64,000 bases of DNA from Phyllobacterium zundukense (GCF_002764115.1 NZ_CP017940.1:3136501-3200500); one strand, 5' to 3'. Positions 1 to 9,873 are shown, counted from the first letter of the stretch. Made by a program: numbers and translations. Notes: generated by a model from the letters alone, not told the origin.

Positions 1-153
1 CAGGCCGATGGCGAGCTTGGATATTTCCAGCATTCATTTTCTGTCTATGATCGCGAAGGCGCCCCTTGCCCGCGTTCAGGTTGCGGTGGCACCATATCGC
101 GTATCGTTCAAAGCGGGCGCTCGACATTCTATTGCCCCGTCTGCCAGCATTAG
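1..153 (+). CDS. mutM: Formamidopyrimidine-DNA glycosylase, C-terminal end (partial)
   Basis: The open frame enters from the left edge and ends at TAG 151-153, so only the last 50 residues are present. They carry the Fpg/Nei zinc finger, with the cysteine pattern C-x4-C ... C-x2-C, and the closing [13 protein letters not shown] block that binds DNA opposite 8-oxoguanine. The enzyme is a bifunctional base-excision glycosylase/AP lyase; its catalytic N-terminal proline lies outside the window. The next gene starts 12 bp downstream behind an AGGAGG site, so the two are probably co-transcribed. Confidence 0.92.
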   Translation, partial: QADGELGYFQHSFSVYDREGAPCPRSGCGGTISRIVQSGRSTFYCPVCQH

Positions 154-165
154 GAGGAAAACCGG

Positions 166-939
166 ATGACCTACGAGAACATCATTGTCGAGACGCGCGA
201 AAAAGTCGGATTCATCCAGCTCAATCGCCCGCAGGCACTCAACGCGCTGAATTCCGCCCTCCTCGCCGAGCTGAATACGGCTCTTGAGTCCTTCGACAAG
301 GACAATGGCATCGGTGCGATTGTCATAACCGGCTCGGAAAAGGCCTTCGCGGCCGGAGCCGACATCAAGGAGATGCAGACGCTGGAATTTGCCGATGCCT
401 ATCTCGGTGACTATTTCAGCGAATGGGAGCGGGTCACGCGGCTGCGCAAGCCCCTGATCGCCGCAGTGGCCGGCTACGCGCTTGGCGGTGGCTGCGAACT
501 TGCCATGATGTGCGATTTCATCATCGCAGCCGAAACCGCCAAATTCGGCCAGCCGGAAATTACACTCGGGGTCATGCCGGGTATGGGCGGGTCACAGCGA
601 CTCACCCGCTTTGTCGGCAAGTCGAAGGCCATGGATCTGTGCCTGACCGGCCGCATGATGGATGCTGCCGAAGCGGAGCGCTGCGGACTGGTCTCCCGGG
701 TCGTTCCCGCCGGTGAGCTGATTGACGAAGCCCTGAAGGCGGCCAAGAAGATTGCCTCCTTCTCCCTACCCGTCGTGATGATGACCAAGGAGACGATCAA
801 CCGCGCCTATGAAACGACGCTGTCGGAGGGTCTGAGGTTCGAACGGCGCGTCTTCCACTCCATGTTCGCCCTCGAAGATCAGAGGGAGGGAATGGCCGCC
901 TTTGCCGAAAAACGCACTCCGAACTTCAAAAACCGCTGA
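166..939 (+). CDS. Enoyl-CoA hydratase
   Basis: The protein has 257 residues, the normal size of a single-domain crotonase. It hydrates trans-2-enoyl-CoA to 3-hydroxyacyl-CoA in fatty-acid beta-oxidation. The first oxyanion-hole segment ([11 protein letters not shown], about residue 65) is visible. The second segment ([11 protein letters not shown], about 110) and the glutamate-bearing segment ([13 protein letters not shown], about 130) supply the two catalytic glutamates. The ATG at 166 follows AGGAGG at 152-157 with good spacing. It sits between mutM and rpsT, an order typical of Rhizobiales chromosomes near dnaA. Exact chain-length preference cannot be read from the sequence. Confidence 0.93.
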   Translation: MTYENIIVETREKVGFIQLNRPQALNALNSALLAELNTALESFDKDNGIGAIVITGSEKAFAAGADIKEMQTLEFADAYLGDYFSEWERVTRLRKPLIAAVAGYALGGGCELAMMCDFIIAAETAKFGQPEITLGVMPGMGGSQRLTRFVGKSKAMDLCLTGRMMDAAEAERCGLVSRVVPAGELIDEALKAAKKIASFSLPVVMMTKETINRAYETTLSEGLRFERRVFHSMFALEDQREGMAAFAEKRTPNFKNR

Positions 940-975
940 TGGCAAAATTTGCTTTTGAACCATACAGATTCCAAG

Positions 976-1004
976 TTGACGCAAAAGCAAACGTCATCTA
1001 TAAG
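976..1004 (+). promoter_or_regulatory. Sigma70-type promoter of rpsT
   Basis: TTGACG at 976-981 and TATAAG at 999-1004 are separated by exactly 17 bp, close to the housekeeping consensus. The rpsT start codon lies about 90 bp downstream. No other gene fits as the target, so this is the likely ribosomal-protein S20 promoter. It is a prediction from sequence match only. Confidence 0.65.
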
Positions 1005-1095
1005 CCCGACAACGTTCGGTGGCCCCTCGGCCACCCTATTATTTTGTGACGGCTGCTTTGAGGCTGCCGATTAGCTGACAGAAAAGAGAGGCATC

Positions 1096-1362
1096 ATGGC
1101 CAACACTCCTTCGGCCAAGAAAGCGGCGCGCAAGATCGAAGCCCGCACCGAAGTAAACAAATCCCGCCGCTCGCGCGTGCGCACCTTCCTTCGCAAGTTC
1201 GAAGACGCGGTGGCAAGTGGCGACCAGGCTGCCGCTACGCTCGCCTTCAAGGCGGTCGAGCCGGAAGTAATGCGCGCAGCGTCGAAGGGCGTCCTTCACA
1301 AGAATACGGCGTCGCGCAAAGTATCGCGCCTGTCGGCACGCCTGAAGGGCATGTCTGCATAA
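1096..1362 (+). CDS. rpsT: 30S ribosomal protein S20
   Basis: The 88-residue, strongly basic protein begins [13 protein letters not shown] and shows the S20 pattern of alternating lysine/arginine-rich helices, with [12 protein letters not shown] near the C-terminus. S20 binds 16S rRNA helices 9 and 44 and acts early in 30S assembly. It is monocistronic here: a strong promoter lies upstream and a factor-independent terminator follows at 1386-1417. AGAGAGG at 1084-1090 is the likely ribosome-binding site. Confidence 0.97.
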   Translation: MANTPSAKKAARKIEARTEVNKSRRSRVRTFLRKFEDAVASGDQAAATLAFKAVEPEVMRAASKGVLHKNTASRKVSRLSARLKGMSA

Positions 1363-1385
1363 ACAGACCCTAATATTTATATTTG

Positions 1386-1417
1386 AAAACCCGGCTTCTA
1401 TTTAGCCGGGTTTTTTT
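1386..1417 (+). terminator. Rho-independent terminator of rpsT
   Basis: A 10-bp perfect stem (1386-1395 with 1405-1414, core CCCGGC/GCCGGG) has a 9-nt loop and runs into a seven-T tract. It lies 23 bp after the rpsT stop codon. Confidence 0.9.
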
Positions 1418-1420
1418 ATT

Positions 1421-2217
1421 TGCCGCGATTCTGGGAATAAATTCGTTACCCGGGGAAAAGATTGTGGGTTATCAAAACCATGACATATGACCGTTACAAA
1501 CGGATTAGGACAAAAAGCGTCAATCATCATTTTCCGTTTGTTTTCAATGGCTTATGGAAGGTAGCCGTAATGGTGCAAACCGAGCGCGGAGAATCTGTAG
1601 CCCCAGCCTGTGTCAAGCGATAATTTAATATTTTTTTTTGATCGCGAGAGTCCGCAGTGCAACAAAATTGGCATTCCAAAAAAGGCTTTGAATCCGAAGG
1701 CTTTTTCCTCGTTGAACCGGAGATAGTTAAAAAAATGAAAATCCGTTAACCCTTAATTCATCAAAAAACCCTTGGTGCTGCCCTTGCCCTTCCTGCAAAG
1801 GTTTTTGTAAGGTCCAGACATCAAAGGGGTGGGCAAAGACCCATTTAACAGGCTTATAAAATTGTGGTTTCGGGCGCAAATTTCTTGTTTGCGTAACGGG
1901 TATGTATTGTCGGTACTCAGGTCCAACGGACTTGGGTTGTTTCATAAAACGAGCGAGTTGACGACGCTGGCGGGAGCCGGGCGGGAGTCTTTCTGCGCCT
2001 GAACTGAGAGGGATGCGAACGTGGTAGTTATAAATATTCTGGACGAGATTAATTCAGTCCTGCACCGCGTGATCGCTACAACCTCCAAACATTAGATTCA
2101 GAATTTTCGGGCCGACCACTGGGGCGGTGGGCTGGAACATTGCAGGGCGATCAATCGCCTGCACCAAAAAAACACGGGCATACTACAGACCCGATCGAAA
2201 TATATCAGGATGAGGCA
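1421..2217. other. AT-rich intergenic region upstream of dnaA
   Basis: About 800 bp without a credible gene separate rpsT from dnaA. The region contains several A/T tracts and five GANTC motifs (1591, 1648, 1690, 1985 and 2095), the recognition site of the cell-cycle methyltransferase CcrM. I see no cluster of consensus DnaA boxes (TTATCCACA). In related Rhizobiales the replication origin is usually placed beside hemE rather than dnaA, so I read this as the dnaA promoter and regulatory region, not as a proven oriC. Confidence 0.5.
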
Positions 2218-3753
2218 ATGACAATGACCAGCGGAATAATGGAAAACGGCACAAAAGCCATGGTCCCGCTCCATATGGAAGGGGACGATATGGATGGGGC
2301 CAGCAGTCAAGGCGATATGATCTTTGAGCGCGTCAAGCTGAAGCTTAAGGCCAAACTCGGCAGCGAAGTCTATTCGAGCTGGTTTGGCCGCCTGAAGCTG
2401 GACGAGACGTCCAAGAGCATTGTTCGCCTGTCGGTTCCGACCGCATTCCTGCGCTCCTGGATCAACAACCACTACTCCGACATGATCGCTGCCTTGTGGC
2501 GCGAAGAAGACGAGCAGATTCTGAAGGTCGAGATTGTTTTCCGCAGCGCCAGCCGTGCTGCCCGGCCAGCCTGTGATGCCGAAACGGCGCCGCGTGCCGA
2601 AACCCGCGCCCTTGCCCGCGACAAGCCGGTTTTTCCTGTCGGCAACACCGTGCTGGACAAGAAGGCACCCGCACATTTTGCTGATCGCGCCCAGAATTCC
2701 GTCTTCGGTTCGCCGCTTGACCCACGCTATACGTTCGACACCTTTGTCGATGGGACACCCAATCGCGTTGCACTTGCCGCTGCCCGCACCATAGCCGATG
2801 CCGGCGCCAGTGCCGTCCGTTTCAATCCGCTGTTCATCCACGCCTCTGTCGGCCTCGGCAAGACGCACCTCCTGCAGGCGATCGCCGCCGAGGCGCTGAA
2901 GCGCCCCGAACGCGCCCGTGTCGTCTACCTCACCGCTGAATATTTCATGTGGCGCTTTGCGACGGCCATCCGCGACAACAATGCCCTGTCGTTCAAGGAA
3001 CAGTTGCGCGATATCGACCTTCTGATCATCGATGACATGCAGTTCCTGCAGGGCAAGTCGATCCAGCATGAATTCTGCCATCTGATCAATACACTGCTCG
3101 ACAGCGCCAAGCAGGTCGTCGTCGCCGCCGACCGCCCGCCATCAGAGCTGGAATCGCTGGATGCGCGCGTTCGCTCGCGCCTTCAGGGCGGTGTCGCCCT
3201 GGAAATGATCGCGCCGGACTACACAATGCGCCTGGAAATCCTCAAGCGCCGCCTTGCCGCCGCCCAAGCCGAGGACCAGTCGCTGGATATTCCCCTGGCA
3301 ATCCTCGATCATGTCGCCCAGTCCGTTACCGGCAGCGGCCGCGAACTCGAAGGTGCGTTCAATCAGCTTCTGTTCCGCCAGACATTCGAGCCGAACCTTT
3401 CAGTCGATCGCGTCGATGAACTCTTGAGTCATTTGATGCGCGGCGGCGAAGCCAAGCGTATCCGCATCGAGGAAATCCAACGCATCGTTGCACGGCACTA
3501 CAATGTGTCGAAGCAGGACCTCTTGTCGAACCGGCGCACGCGGACGATCGTCAAACCTCGTCAAATCGCTATGTATCTCGCCAAGATGCTTACACCGCGC
3601 TCCCTGCCAGAAATCGGTCGCCGCTTCGGCGGGCGCGATCACACCACGGTTCTCCATGCCGTGCGCAAGATCGAGGATATCGTCGGCAAGGACCAGAAAC
3701 TGTCGCAGGAGCTCGAGCTCCTCAAGCGCCTCATCAACGATCAGGCCCAATAG
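2218..3753 (+). CDS. dnaA: Chromosomal replication initiator protein DnaA
   Basis: DnaA is the AAA+ ATPase that binds DnaA boxes and melts the origin. From the chosen ATG the protein is 511 residues. Domain I ([13 protein letters not shown] ... SSWFGRL) lies near residue 40. The AAA+ core follows, with Walker A GLGKTH near 212 and Walker B LLIIDD near 267. The domain IV DNA-binding signature [10 protein letters not shown] lies near the C-terminus. The ATG at 2218 follows AGGATGAGG at a good distance; the frame stays open to a TTG at 2140, which has no ribosome-binding site. A second ATG at 2224 is possible. The linker domain II is short, as in other alphaproteobacteria. Confidence 0.96.
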   Translation: MTMTSGIMENGTKAMVPLHMEGDDMDGASSQGDMIFERVKLKLKAKLGSEVYSSWFGRLKLDETSKSIVRLSVPTAFLRSWINNHYSDMIAALWREEDEQILKVEIVFRSASRAARPACDAETAPRAETRALARDKPVFPVGNTVLDKKAPAHFADRAQNSVFGSPLDPRYTFDTFVDGTPNRVALAAARTIADAGASAVRFNPLFIHASVGLGKTHLLQAIAAEALKRPERARVVYLTAEYFMWRFATAIRDNNALSFKEQLRDIDLLIIDDMQFLQGKSIQHEFCHLINTLLDSAKQVVVAADRPPSELESLDARVRSRLQGGVALEMIAPDYTMRLEILKRRLAAAQAEDQSLDIPLAILDHVAQSVTGSGRELEGAFNQLLFRQTFEPNLSVDRVDELLSHLMRGGEAKRIRIEEIQRIVARHYNVSKQDLLSNRRTRTIVKPRQIAMYLAKMLTPRSLPEIGRRFGGRDHTTVLHAVRKIEDIVGKDQKLSQELELLKRLINDQAQ

Positions 3754-3765
3754 TTTATCAACAGA

Positions 3766-3811
3766 AAGCCTGCGGTGTGGTACGTTGATGCCCGCCGCAG
3801 GCTTGCTTTTT
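3766..3811 (+). terminator. Rho-independent terminator after dnaA
   Basis: AAGCCTGCGG at 3766-3775 pairs with CCGCAGGCTT at 3795-3804, and a T tract follows. It lies 12 bp after the dnaA stop, which suggests that dnaN has its own promoter in the remaining ~110 bp. Confidence 0.75.
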
Positions 3812-3926
3812 GACATGAATTTCTGCCAATTTGCTTGACCCTGGGGGAAATTTGTCCCCTCGCCAGTAAAGCGTCGCAAGCCCGTGGCGCTTTGGCTGGA
3901 ATTGATGTCAGCGAGACCGGTTTATC

Positions 3927-5045
3927 ATGCGTGTAACTCTTGAACGTTCCAACCTTCTGAAGTCGCTCAATCATGTCCATCGCGTGGTCGAACGGCGCAA
4001 CACCATTCCGATCCTGTCGAATGTCCTCCTGAACGCGGATGGCGCAAGCCTCGCCCTGAAGGCAACCGACCTCGATCTCGAAGTGACGGAAGCAACGGCG
4101 GCGCAGATCGAGCAATCCGGTGCGACCACCGTTCCCGCCCACCTGCTCTACGACATCGTGCGCAAGCTGCCGGATGGTGCCGAAGTGATGCTGGCGACCA
4201 ATACCGACGGCAATTCCATGGCCGTGACGTCGGGCCGGTCGAGTTTCCGCCTGCAGTGCCTGCCGCAGTCGGATTTTCCAGAGCTGACCGCCGGTTCCTT
4301 CAGCCACACATTCCGCATGCCTTCGAGCGCCCTCAAAAGCCTGATCGAGCGGACGCAATTTGCGATCTCCACCGAAGAAACCCGCTATTATCTCAACGGC
4401 ATCTATTTCCACGCCATTGAAAGCGACGGCACCTTGAAATTGCGGGCGGTCGCCACCGATGGCCACCGCCTCGCCCGTGCCGAACTCGAAGCCCCATCGG
4501 GTACCGAGGGCATGCCCGGCATCATTATCCCGCGCAAGACGGTCGCTGAACTGCAGAAGCTCGTCGATGATCCGGATGTGGCCGTCACGGTTGAACTGTC
4601 GGAGACCAAGATCCGCTTCACCATCGGCTCGGTGGTTCTGACCTCCAAGCTCATCGATGGCACCTTCCCGGATTATCAGCGCGTCATTCCGTCAGGCAAT
4701 GACAAGAAACTGACGATCGATCGCCAGAGTTTTGCTTCCGCTGTCGACCGCGTCTCGACAATTTCCAGCGAGCGCGGCCGCGCCGTCAAGCTGACGATCG
4801 CCGATGGCCAGTTGACGTTGACCGTCAATAACCCGGATTCCGGCAGCGCAACGGATGAGCTGGCGGCGGATTATGACTCCGATCCGATCGAAATCGGCTT
4901 CAATGCCAAATATCTGCTCGACATCACCGCGCAACTGACCGGCTCCGAAGCGATCTTCATGCTTGCCGATGCGGGCTCGCCGACACTGGTGCGGGATACG
5001 GGCGACGAAAATGCGCTTTATGTGCTCATGCCGATGCGGGTGTAG
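3927..5045 (+). CDS. dnaN: DNA polymerase III subunit beta (sliding clamp)
   Basis: The 372-residue protein is full length for a bacterial clamp. The N-terminus MRVTLERSNLLKSLNHV, the central NGIYFH ... ATDGHRLA block and the C-terminal YVLMPMRV are diagnostic. Three topologically similar domains form half of a dimeric ring that tethers polymerase III and binds many replication and repair partners. The ATG at 3927 is the only start that leaves the conserved N-terminus intact. It stands between dnaA and recF in the classical order. Confidence 0.97.
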   Translation: MRVTLERSNLLKSLNHVHRVVERRNTIPILSNVLLNADGASLALKATDLDLEVTEATAAQIEQSGATTVPAHLLYDIVRKLPDGAEVMLATNTDGNSMAVTSGRSSFRLQCLPQSDFPELTAGSFSHTFRMPSSALKSLIERTQFAISTEETRYYLNGIYFHAIESDGTLKLRAVATDGHRLARAELEAPSGTEGMPGIIIPRKTVAELQKLVDDPDVAVTVELSETKIRFTIGSVVLTSKLIDGTFPDYQRVIPSGNDKKLTIDRQSFASAVDRVSTISSERGRAVKLTIADGQLTLTVNNPDSGSATDELAADYDSDPIEIGFNAKYLLDITAQLTGSEAIFMLADAGSPTLVRDTGDENALYVLMPMRV

Positions 5046-5066
5046 TACCCGCCAAGCATTGTTCCC

Positions 5067-6230
5067 ATGACCGATGATCCCTCCACGGACGCGGGCAAAC
5101 CGGCCCGCGTTGCGATCAGCCGGTTGAAGCTTGCCAATTTCCGCAATTATGAAAGCCTGTCGCTGCGGCTCGGGCCGTCGCATGTCGTTCTGACCGGCGA
5201 GAACGGCGCCGGCAAGACCAATCTGCTCGAGGCCATATCGTTCCTGTCGCCCGGACGGGGCTTGCGGCGCGCAACCTATACGGACGTCACCCGCACCAAT
5301 GCGCCGGACGGCTTCGCCATCCACGCGGCCATCGAGACCACCGAGGGCTCGGTCGATGTCGGCACCGGCCTTGCCGGCAATGCACCGGGCGCTACCGCGC
5401 GCCGCGTCCGCATCAATGGGGTGACCGCAGCTGGCGCCGACGAACTGCTCGACTATTCGCGCATTCTCTGGCTCGTTCCCGCTATGGACGGGCTGTTCAC
5501 CGGCCCTGCTGCCGACCGGCGGCGCTTTCTCGACCGCATGGTCCTCGCCATCGACCCCGCTCATGGCAAGCGCGTCCTCGACTATGAAAAGGCGATGCGC
5601 AGCCGTAACCGTCTGCTTACGGAAGAGCGCAGCAACGATTCCTGGCTTGACGCGATAGAGACCCCGATGGCCGAGCTCGGCATCGCCATTGCAGCCGCGC
5701 GGGCTGAACTCATGCGGCTCATCAATGGCATGATCGAGCGCTTGCCGGACGACAGCCCCTTCCCCAAGGCTGACTGCTTGCTTGAAGGCGAACTCGAACA
5801 GCGTGTCGGGATAGAATCCGCCACCGACGTCGAGGAAACCTTCCGGCGCGCGTTGCATGACGGCCGCAGCCGCGACCGCGCTGCCGGACGCACGCTGGAC
5901 GGTCCGCACCGCTCGGATCTCCTTGTTCGCCACCGGCCCAAAGCCATGCCGGCAGAGCATTGCTCTACCGGTGAGCAGAAGGCGCTGCTGATCGGCCTCA
6001 TCCTTTCCCATGCACGGCTGACCGGCGAACTTGCGGGCATGGCGCCGATCCTGCTCCTCGACGAGATTGCCGCGCATCTCGATGAAGGCCGCCGCGCGGC
6101 ACTTTTCGATATTATCGAGGAACTGGGTGGCCAGGCCTTCATGACCGGCACCGACAAGGCGCTGTTCAAAAGCCTTGAGGGCCGCGCTCAGTTCTTCGAT
6201 GTGTCGCACGGCGAAGTGCGGGCAGCCTGA
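5067..6230 (+). CDS. recF: DNA replication and repair protein RecF
   Basis: RecF loads RecA at gaps and daughter-strand lesions through RecOR. The 387-residue protein has the SMC-like ABC ATPase layout. Walker A ENGAGKTN lies near residue 45, the signature segment CSTGEQKALLIGL near 297, and Walker B ILLLDEIAAHLD near 330. It starts 21 bp after dnaN and is probably translated from the same message. In many Rhizobiales moeB follows closely; here almost 20 kb of other genes intervene. Confidence 0.96.
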   Translation: MTDDPSTDAGKPARVAISRLKLANFRNYESLSLRLGPSHVVLTGENGAGKTNLLEAISFLSPGRGLRRATYTDVTRTNAPDGFAIHAAIETTEGSVDVGTGLAGNAPGATARRVRINGVTAAGADELLDYSRILWLVPAMDGLFTGPAADRRRFLDRMVLAIDPAHGKRVLDYEKAMRSRNRLLTEERSNDSWLDAIETPMAELGIAIAAARAELMRLINGMIERLPDDSPFPKADCLLEGELEQRVGIESATDVEETFRRALHDGRSRDRAAGRTLDGPHRSDLLVRHRPKAMPAEHCSTGEQKALLIGLILSHARLTGELAGMAPILLLDEIAAHLDEGRRAALFDIIEELGGQAFMTGTDKALFKSLEGRAQFFDVSHGEVRAA

Positions 6231-6373
6231 TCAAACGCTTTCTCGCTGCTTTGTTTGGCCCTTTTTGCGGTTACGGCAAAAATAATCGGACAGTACTGTC
6301 GGGACCGTCATCGTCCAATCGTCCTTCTGACAGTCTTCAGACAATAACATTGAACCATTGGAAGGACATAGTC

Positions 6374-6790
6374 ATGGAATTCACCGAACGGAGCACAACA
6401 ATCTCTTCAAGCAGGGCGGTCTGGGCTGGTCGCGTTCTCAGCGGTCTTGTCATCCTGTTTCTGATCTTCGACGGCGGCATAAAACTGGTGCCGTTGGACG
6501 TGGTCACGGAAACGACGGCCCAACTTGGCTACCCAGGCAGTGCAAATTTTGCTCGCTTCCTCGGCATTCTGACGCTTGTTTGCACACTGCTCTATGCCTA
6601 TCCGCGCACAGCGGTCCTGGGCGCAATTCTTTTGACCGGTTATCTTGGTGGCGCAATCGCCACGCATGTGCGTATCGCAAACCCGCTGTTCAGCCACACC
6701 CTGTTCGGTGTCTATCTTGGCCTGATGATCTGGGGCGGGCTGTACCTGCGGGATCCGCGCATCCGCGCTTTGATTCCATTCAGCCGGTAG
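6374..6790 (+). CDS. DoxX-like integral membrane protein
   Basis: The 138-residue protein has four hydrophobic segments, near residues 18-36, 55-75, 80-98 and 106-122. It has the DoxX-like layout with GRVLSGLVILFLIFDGGIKL near the start and a PLFSHTLFGVYLG segment near the end. The family is poorly defined; members are small inner-membrane proteins sometimes tied to redox or thiosulfate chemistry. The ATG at 6374 follows GGAAGGA; the longer open frame upstream has no ribosome-binding site. It is flanked by recF and a methyltransferase, with no obvious operon. Confidence 0.75.
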   Translation: MEFTERSTTISSSRAVWAGRVLSGLVILFLIFDGGIKLVPLDVVTETTAQLGYPGSANFARFLGILTLVCTLLYAYPRTAVLGAILLTGYLGGAIATHVRIANPLFSHTLFGVYLGLMIWGGLYLRDPRIRALIPFSR

Positions 6791-6889
6791 CAACTCACAT
6801 TCCGGATGTGTTGACCATGCGGGTGGGCGGGCGCATTCTCTATAGCAACCCAATGTCATTGATATGTGTTCACGCTGAGGGAACCAGCC

Positions 6890-7705
6890 ATGACACAGCC
6901 AGATGTCTACCTGCTTGGACGTGCCGAAGCCGAAGAAATGCGGCTGAAGCGTCAGATCGCCAACCTCGCCCCGGATTCCGACGCTCAATTCGAGAAGATC
7001 GGGATCAAACAGGGCGAACGCGTCGTCGATCTCGGCTGCGGTCCCGGAGGTGTCCTACACCTCCTGGGCAAGCGCGTCGGCCCTACCGGATCGGTTCTGG
7101 GCATTGAGCGCAGTGCACATTTTGTCGAGCTGGCGCGCCACTTCGTCGCCGATCACGGCTTGACGCAGGTCGAGGTTCGTGAGGGCGACGCCTACGATAC
7201 GGGCATGCCCCGCGCATCGTTTGACGGCGCACACATGCGCCTCGTCCTTGTCAATGTGCCGAAGCCCGAACTTATCGTGCGTGAAATGGTATCGTTGGTG
7301 CGCCCGGGAGGCTGGGTCGCCAGTTTCGAGGCGGATTTTCTCGCCCACATCTGCGATCCGCCTTTGCCCGAATGGACCCGTCTTGTTGACGCTTACACCG
7401 CTTATTCGGCGGCGCAGGGGATCGACCTTTTCGTTGGCCGGCGCACCCACCGCCTGTTTCGCGAGGCCGGCGTCGTGGACATCCGGGTAGATGCCGTGGT
7501 CCATGTCTACCCGCCCGGTCATGATCGCCGGACGATCCTGCGCGACTTCATCAACAATGTCGCTGACAAGCTGGTCGACGGCGGCTTCATCAAGCGCCGC
7601 GAACTGGAAACCGATCTCGCGATGCTCGAACTTTACCTGTCCAGACCCGATGCGCTGGTGACTTCGCACATGTTTTTCCGGCTGTGCGGGCGTGTCCCGG
7701 GCTAG
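6890..7705 (+). CDS. Class I SAM-dependent methyltransferase
   Basis: The 271-residue protein carries the Rossmann-type SAM-binding motif VVDLGCGPGG near residue 45, an acidic ribose-binding residue in GIERSA, and RPGGW near 148. These define a small-molecule-type class I methyltransferase of the UbiE/type-11 kind. The substrate cannot be assigned. The ATG at 6890 follows GAGGG at a good distance; a GTG at 6866 without a site was rejected. A short gap and no shared promoter separate it from the DoxX-like gene. Confidence 0.8.
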   Translation: MTQPDVYLLGRAEAEEMRLKRQIANLAPDSDAQFEKIGIKQGERVVDLGCGPGGVLHLLGKRVGPTGSVLGIERSAHFVELARHFVADHGLTQVEVREGDAYDTGMPRASFDGAHMRLVLVNVPKPELIVREMVSLVRPGGWVASFEADFLAHICDPPLPEWTRLVDAYTAYSAAQGIDLFVGRRTHRLFREAGVVDIRVDAVVHVYPPGHDRRTILRDFINNVADKLVDGGFIKRRELETDLAMLELYLSRPDALVTSHMFFRLCGRVPG

Positions 7706-7778
7706 GATGCCGCGCCTTTTGTGGCGGCCCGCCAACGGCAGTTAAAGGGAGCCACCTGGCTCCCTTTCTTCAGCCGGA

Positions 7779-8543
7779 TTATGTCCGGGTAATTGAAGCA
7801 CCACCATCAACCAGCGAAGCCGTGCCCGTGACGAATGCAGCATCGTCGGAAGCAAGATAGAGGACCGACCGCGCCAATTCTTCCGCAGTGGCCACACGCT
7901 TCAGCGCATGCAGGTTGGTGATGAATGCCTGCGATTCGGCCGTATTGTTCATTTCGCGATACATGTCCGTATCGACAGCGCCCGGCAAGATGGCATTCAC
8001 CCGTATGTTCTGCGCACCATATTCGGCGGCAAGCGCCTGCGTGAGGCCGATGAGCCCAGCCTTGCTCGCGGCATAGGCGGCCACACCTGGAAAGGCGAAG
8101 CTGTAGCCAACAAATGTCGATGTAAAGATAACCGACCCACCGCCTTGCTTGAGCATTTCGGCGATCTGGTGCTTTGCACCGAGGAACGAGCCGGTGAGGT
8201 TGATCGCGATGGCATCGTTCCAGCCCGCCTCCGACACACCCGTGCTCGGCCCTGCTTCGCCAAGCGTACCGGCATTGTTAAAGGCAATATCGAGCTTGCC
8301 ATAACGCTCGGCAGCGAGCGCAACGAGCGCTTTGGCATAATCTTCGGAACGGACATCCCCGGCCAGAGCGACTGCTTCGCCGCCATCGGCTTCGATTTCG
8401 GCCACCAGCGCATCAAGTTCCTCCTTGCGGCGGGCTCCGATAACGAGCTTGGCGCCCTCCTTTGCGAAGAGTTTGGCGGTGGCGCGGCCAATGCCGGCAC
8501 TTGCACCGGTAATCAACGCAACTTTTCCAGACAAGCGATTCAT
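7779..8543 (-). CDS. Short-chain dehydrogenase/reductase (SDR)
   Basis: The 254-residue classical SDR has the NAD(P)-binding GASAGIGRA motif near residue 13, NNAG near 91, the catalytic serine in FTSTF, and the YAASKAGL active-site tyrosine/lysine pair near 155-159. The C-terminal VTGTASLVDGG segment resembles SDRs that act on alcohols or keto acids. The start is fixed by AGGAGAAAGAAC before ATG 8543; 18 further upstream codons lack a site. The gene converges with the methyltransferase and is divergent from the GST gene. Substrate unknown. Confidence 0.88.
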   Translation of the reverse strand: MNRLSGKVALITGASAGIGRATAKLFAKEGAKLVIGARRKEELDALVAEIEADGGEAVALAGDVRSEDYAKALVALAAERYGKLDIAFNNAGTLGEAGPSTGVSEAGWNDAIAINLTGSFLGAKHQIAEMLKQGGGSVIFTSTFVGYSFAFPGVAAYAASKAGLIGLTQALAAEYGAQNIRVNAILPGAVDTDMYREMNNTAESQAFITNLHALKRVATAEELARSVLYLASDDAAFVTGTASLVDGGASITRT

Positions 8544-8756
8544 GTTCTTTCTCCTGCTGTTTGGGACCGGCGTCTGGCCGGCCAACCATCTTGGCATGAA
8601 GATGGGGGCGTGCTCCCGTTCGGATTAGTCGGCAAAAGCCGGAATTGCTTTTCGTAAAAAGCGAACAATCTCATCCAACCCGCGCGAATGGAAGCGTCTG
8701 TGCCGCCGTGCTAACGTCCGCGCAGAATCATCGCCCTACCAGACCACGGAGTTTCC

Positions 8757-9470
8757 ATGCCAGATCTGTCCGCCTTCGCCATCGCCGCCCGATGGCCGGC
8801 CAAGCATCCCGACCGCCTGCAACTCTATTCCTTTCCGACCCCGAACGGCGTCAAGGTTTCGATCGCGCTCGAAGAGATTGGCTTGCCCTATGAGCCGCAT
8901 GCCGTCGATATCGGCAAGAACGAGAGCTGGACGCCGGAATTTCTCTCGCTGAACCCCAATAGCAAGATCCCGGCAATCGTCGATCCGGACGGTCCGGGCG
9001 GCAAGCCGATTGGCCTGTTCGAGTCCGGGGCGATCCTGCTTTATCTGGCCGAAAAGACCGGCAAGCTCATCCCGGCCGATGCGGCCGGGCGCTACGAGAC
9101 CATCCAGTGGGTGTTCTTCCAGATGGCGGCGATCGGACCGATATTCGGCCAGGTCGGCTTTTTCCATAAATTCGCGGGCCGCGAGATCGAGGACAGGCGC
9201 CCGCTCCAGCGCTACGCAGATGAATCGAAGCGCCTGCTCGGCGTCCTTGAAACACGCCTTGACGGGCGGCAATGGATCATGGGCGATGAATATACCATTG
9301 CCGATATTTCGATGCTGGGCTGGGTGCGCAATCTGGTGGGCTTCTACGGCGCGGGCGACCTCGTCGGCTATGCCAGCCTGAAGCACGTGCCGGCATGGCT
9401 GGAACGCGGCCTCGCACGCCCGGCCGTGCAGCGCGGCCTGGATATTCCGAAGCGGCATAGAAAACGATGA
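8757..9470 (+). CDS. Glutathione S-transferase (YghU/YfcG-like)
   Basis: The 237-residue protein has a thioredoxin-fold N-terminal domain starting at LQLYSFPTPNGVKVSIALEE and a helical C-terminal domain with MGDEYTIADISMLGW, the GST N-capping motif. The TPNGVK stretch and the NSKIPAIVD loop are typical of the Nu-class YghU/YfcG group, which use one or two glutathiones as disulfide reductases or peroxidases. The ATG at 8757 lacks a clear ribosome-binding site. It is divergent from the SDR and stands alone. Confidence 0.86.
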   Translation: MPDLSAFAIAARWPAKHPDRLQLYSFPTPNGVKVSIALEEIGLPYEPHAVDIGKNESWTPEFLSLNPNSKIPAIVDPDGPGGKPIGLFESGAILLYLAEKTGKLIPADAAGRYETIQWVFFQMAAIGPIFGQVGFFHKFAGREIEDRRPLQRYADESKRLLGVLETRLDGRQWIMGDEYTIADISMLGWVRNLVGFYGAGDLVGYASLKHVPAWLERGLARPAVQRGLDIPKRHRKR

Positions 9471-9547
9471 TCCGGCAGTCCTCGCGATTGTCGGATCAAA
9501 CCCTGCTCATTCGTCCTTGGCAAACCATAAGCTGTAGGAGGAACCAA

Positions 9548-9844
9548 ATGGAACAGCAGGACAGGATCGAAGTCGAGAACATCAACCATCCGGGCAAAGG
9601 CAGACAAGTCGACCGGGCCATGTACGATGCCATGCGCAAGGCCTATCTCAAGGTCCTACCAGGCAGATCACCCGGCCTGACGCTGGCTGAAATCAGTGAG
9701 CGCCTTGCCGGCGAACTGCCGCAAGACCTGTTTCCGGGCGGTTCGAAGGCAGGCTGGTGGGCGAAGACCGTCCAGTTGGACCTTGAGGCCAAGCGGCTGG
9801 TGAAACGTGAGAAGACAAGCCCTATACGGTTGCGCAGGGTGTAG
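9548..9844 (+). CDS. Small conserved protein (probably DUF6958 family)
   Basis: The 98-residue protein starts at ATG 9548 behind a strong TAGGAGGA site. It is soluble, with a Y-rich N-terminal helix, a segment GLTLAEISERL that looks like part of a winged-helix module, and a basic C-terminus. It resembles proteins of the DUF6958 family from memory only; no function is known. It converges with the usg gene 29 bp away. Confidence 0.6.
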   Translation: MEQQDRIEVENINHPGKGRQVDRAMYDAMRKAYLKVLPGRSPGLTLAEISERLAGELPQDLFPGGSKAGWWAKTVQLDLEAKRLVKREKTSPIRLRRV

Positions 9845-9873
9845 GCCTCCACGACCCGAGGCTCTGAGGTCTT

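Noticed and set aside
1727..1945. 72-residue open frame on the minus strand upstream of dnaA
   Set aside because: Residue composition is not protein-like, no ribosome-binding site is seen, and it lies in the AT-rich regulatory region.
1421..2217. Chromosomal origin of replication
   Set aside because: No cluster of consensus DnaA boxes; related species are usually assigned an origin near hemE. Only near matches such as TGTGGGTTA were seen.
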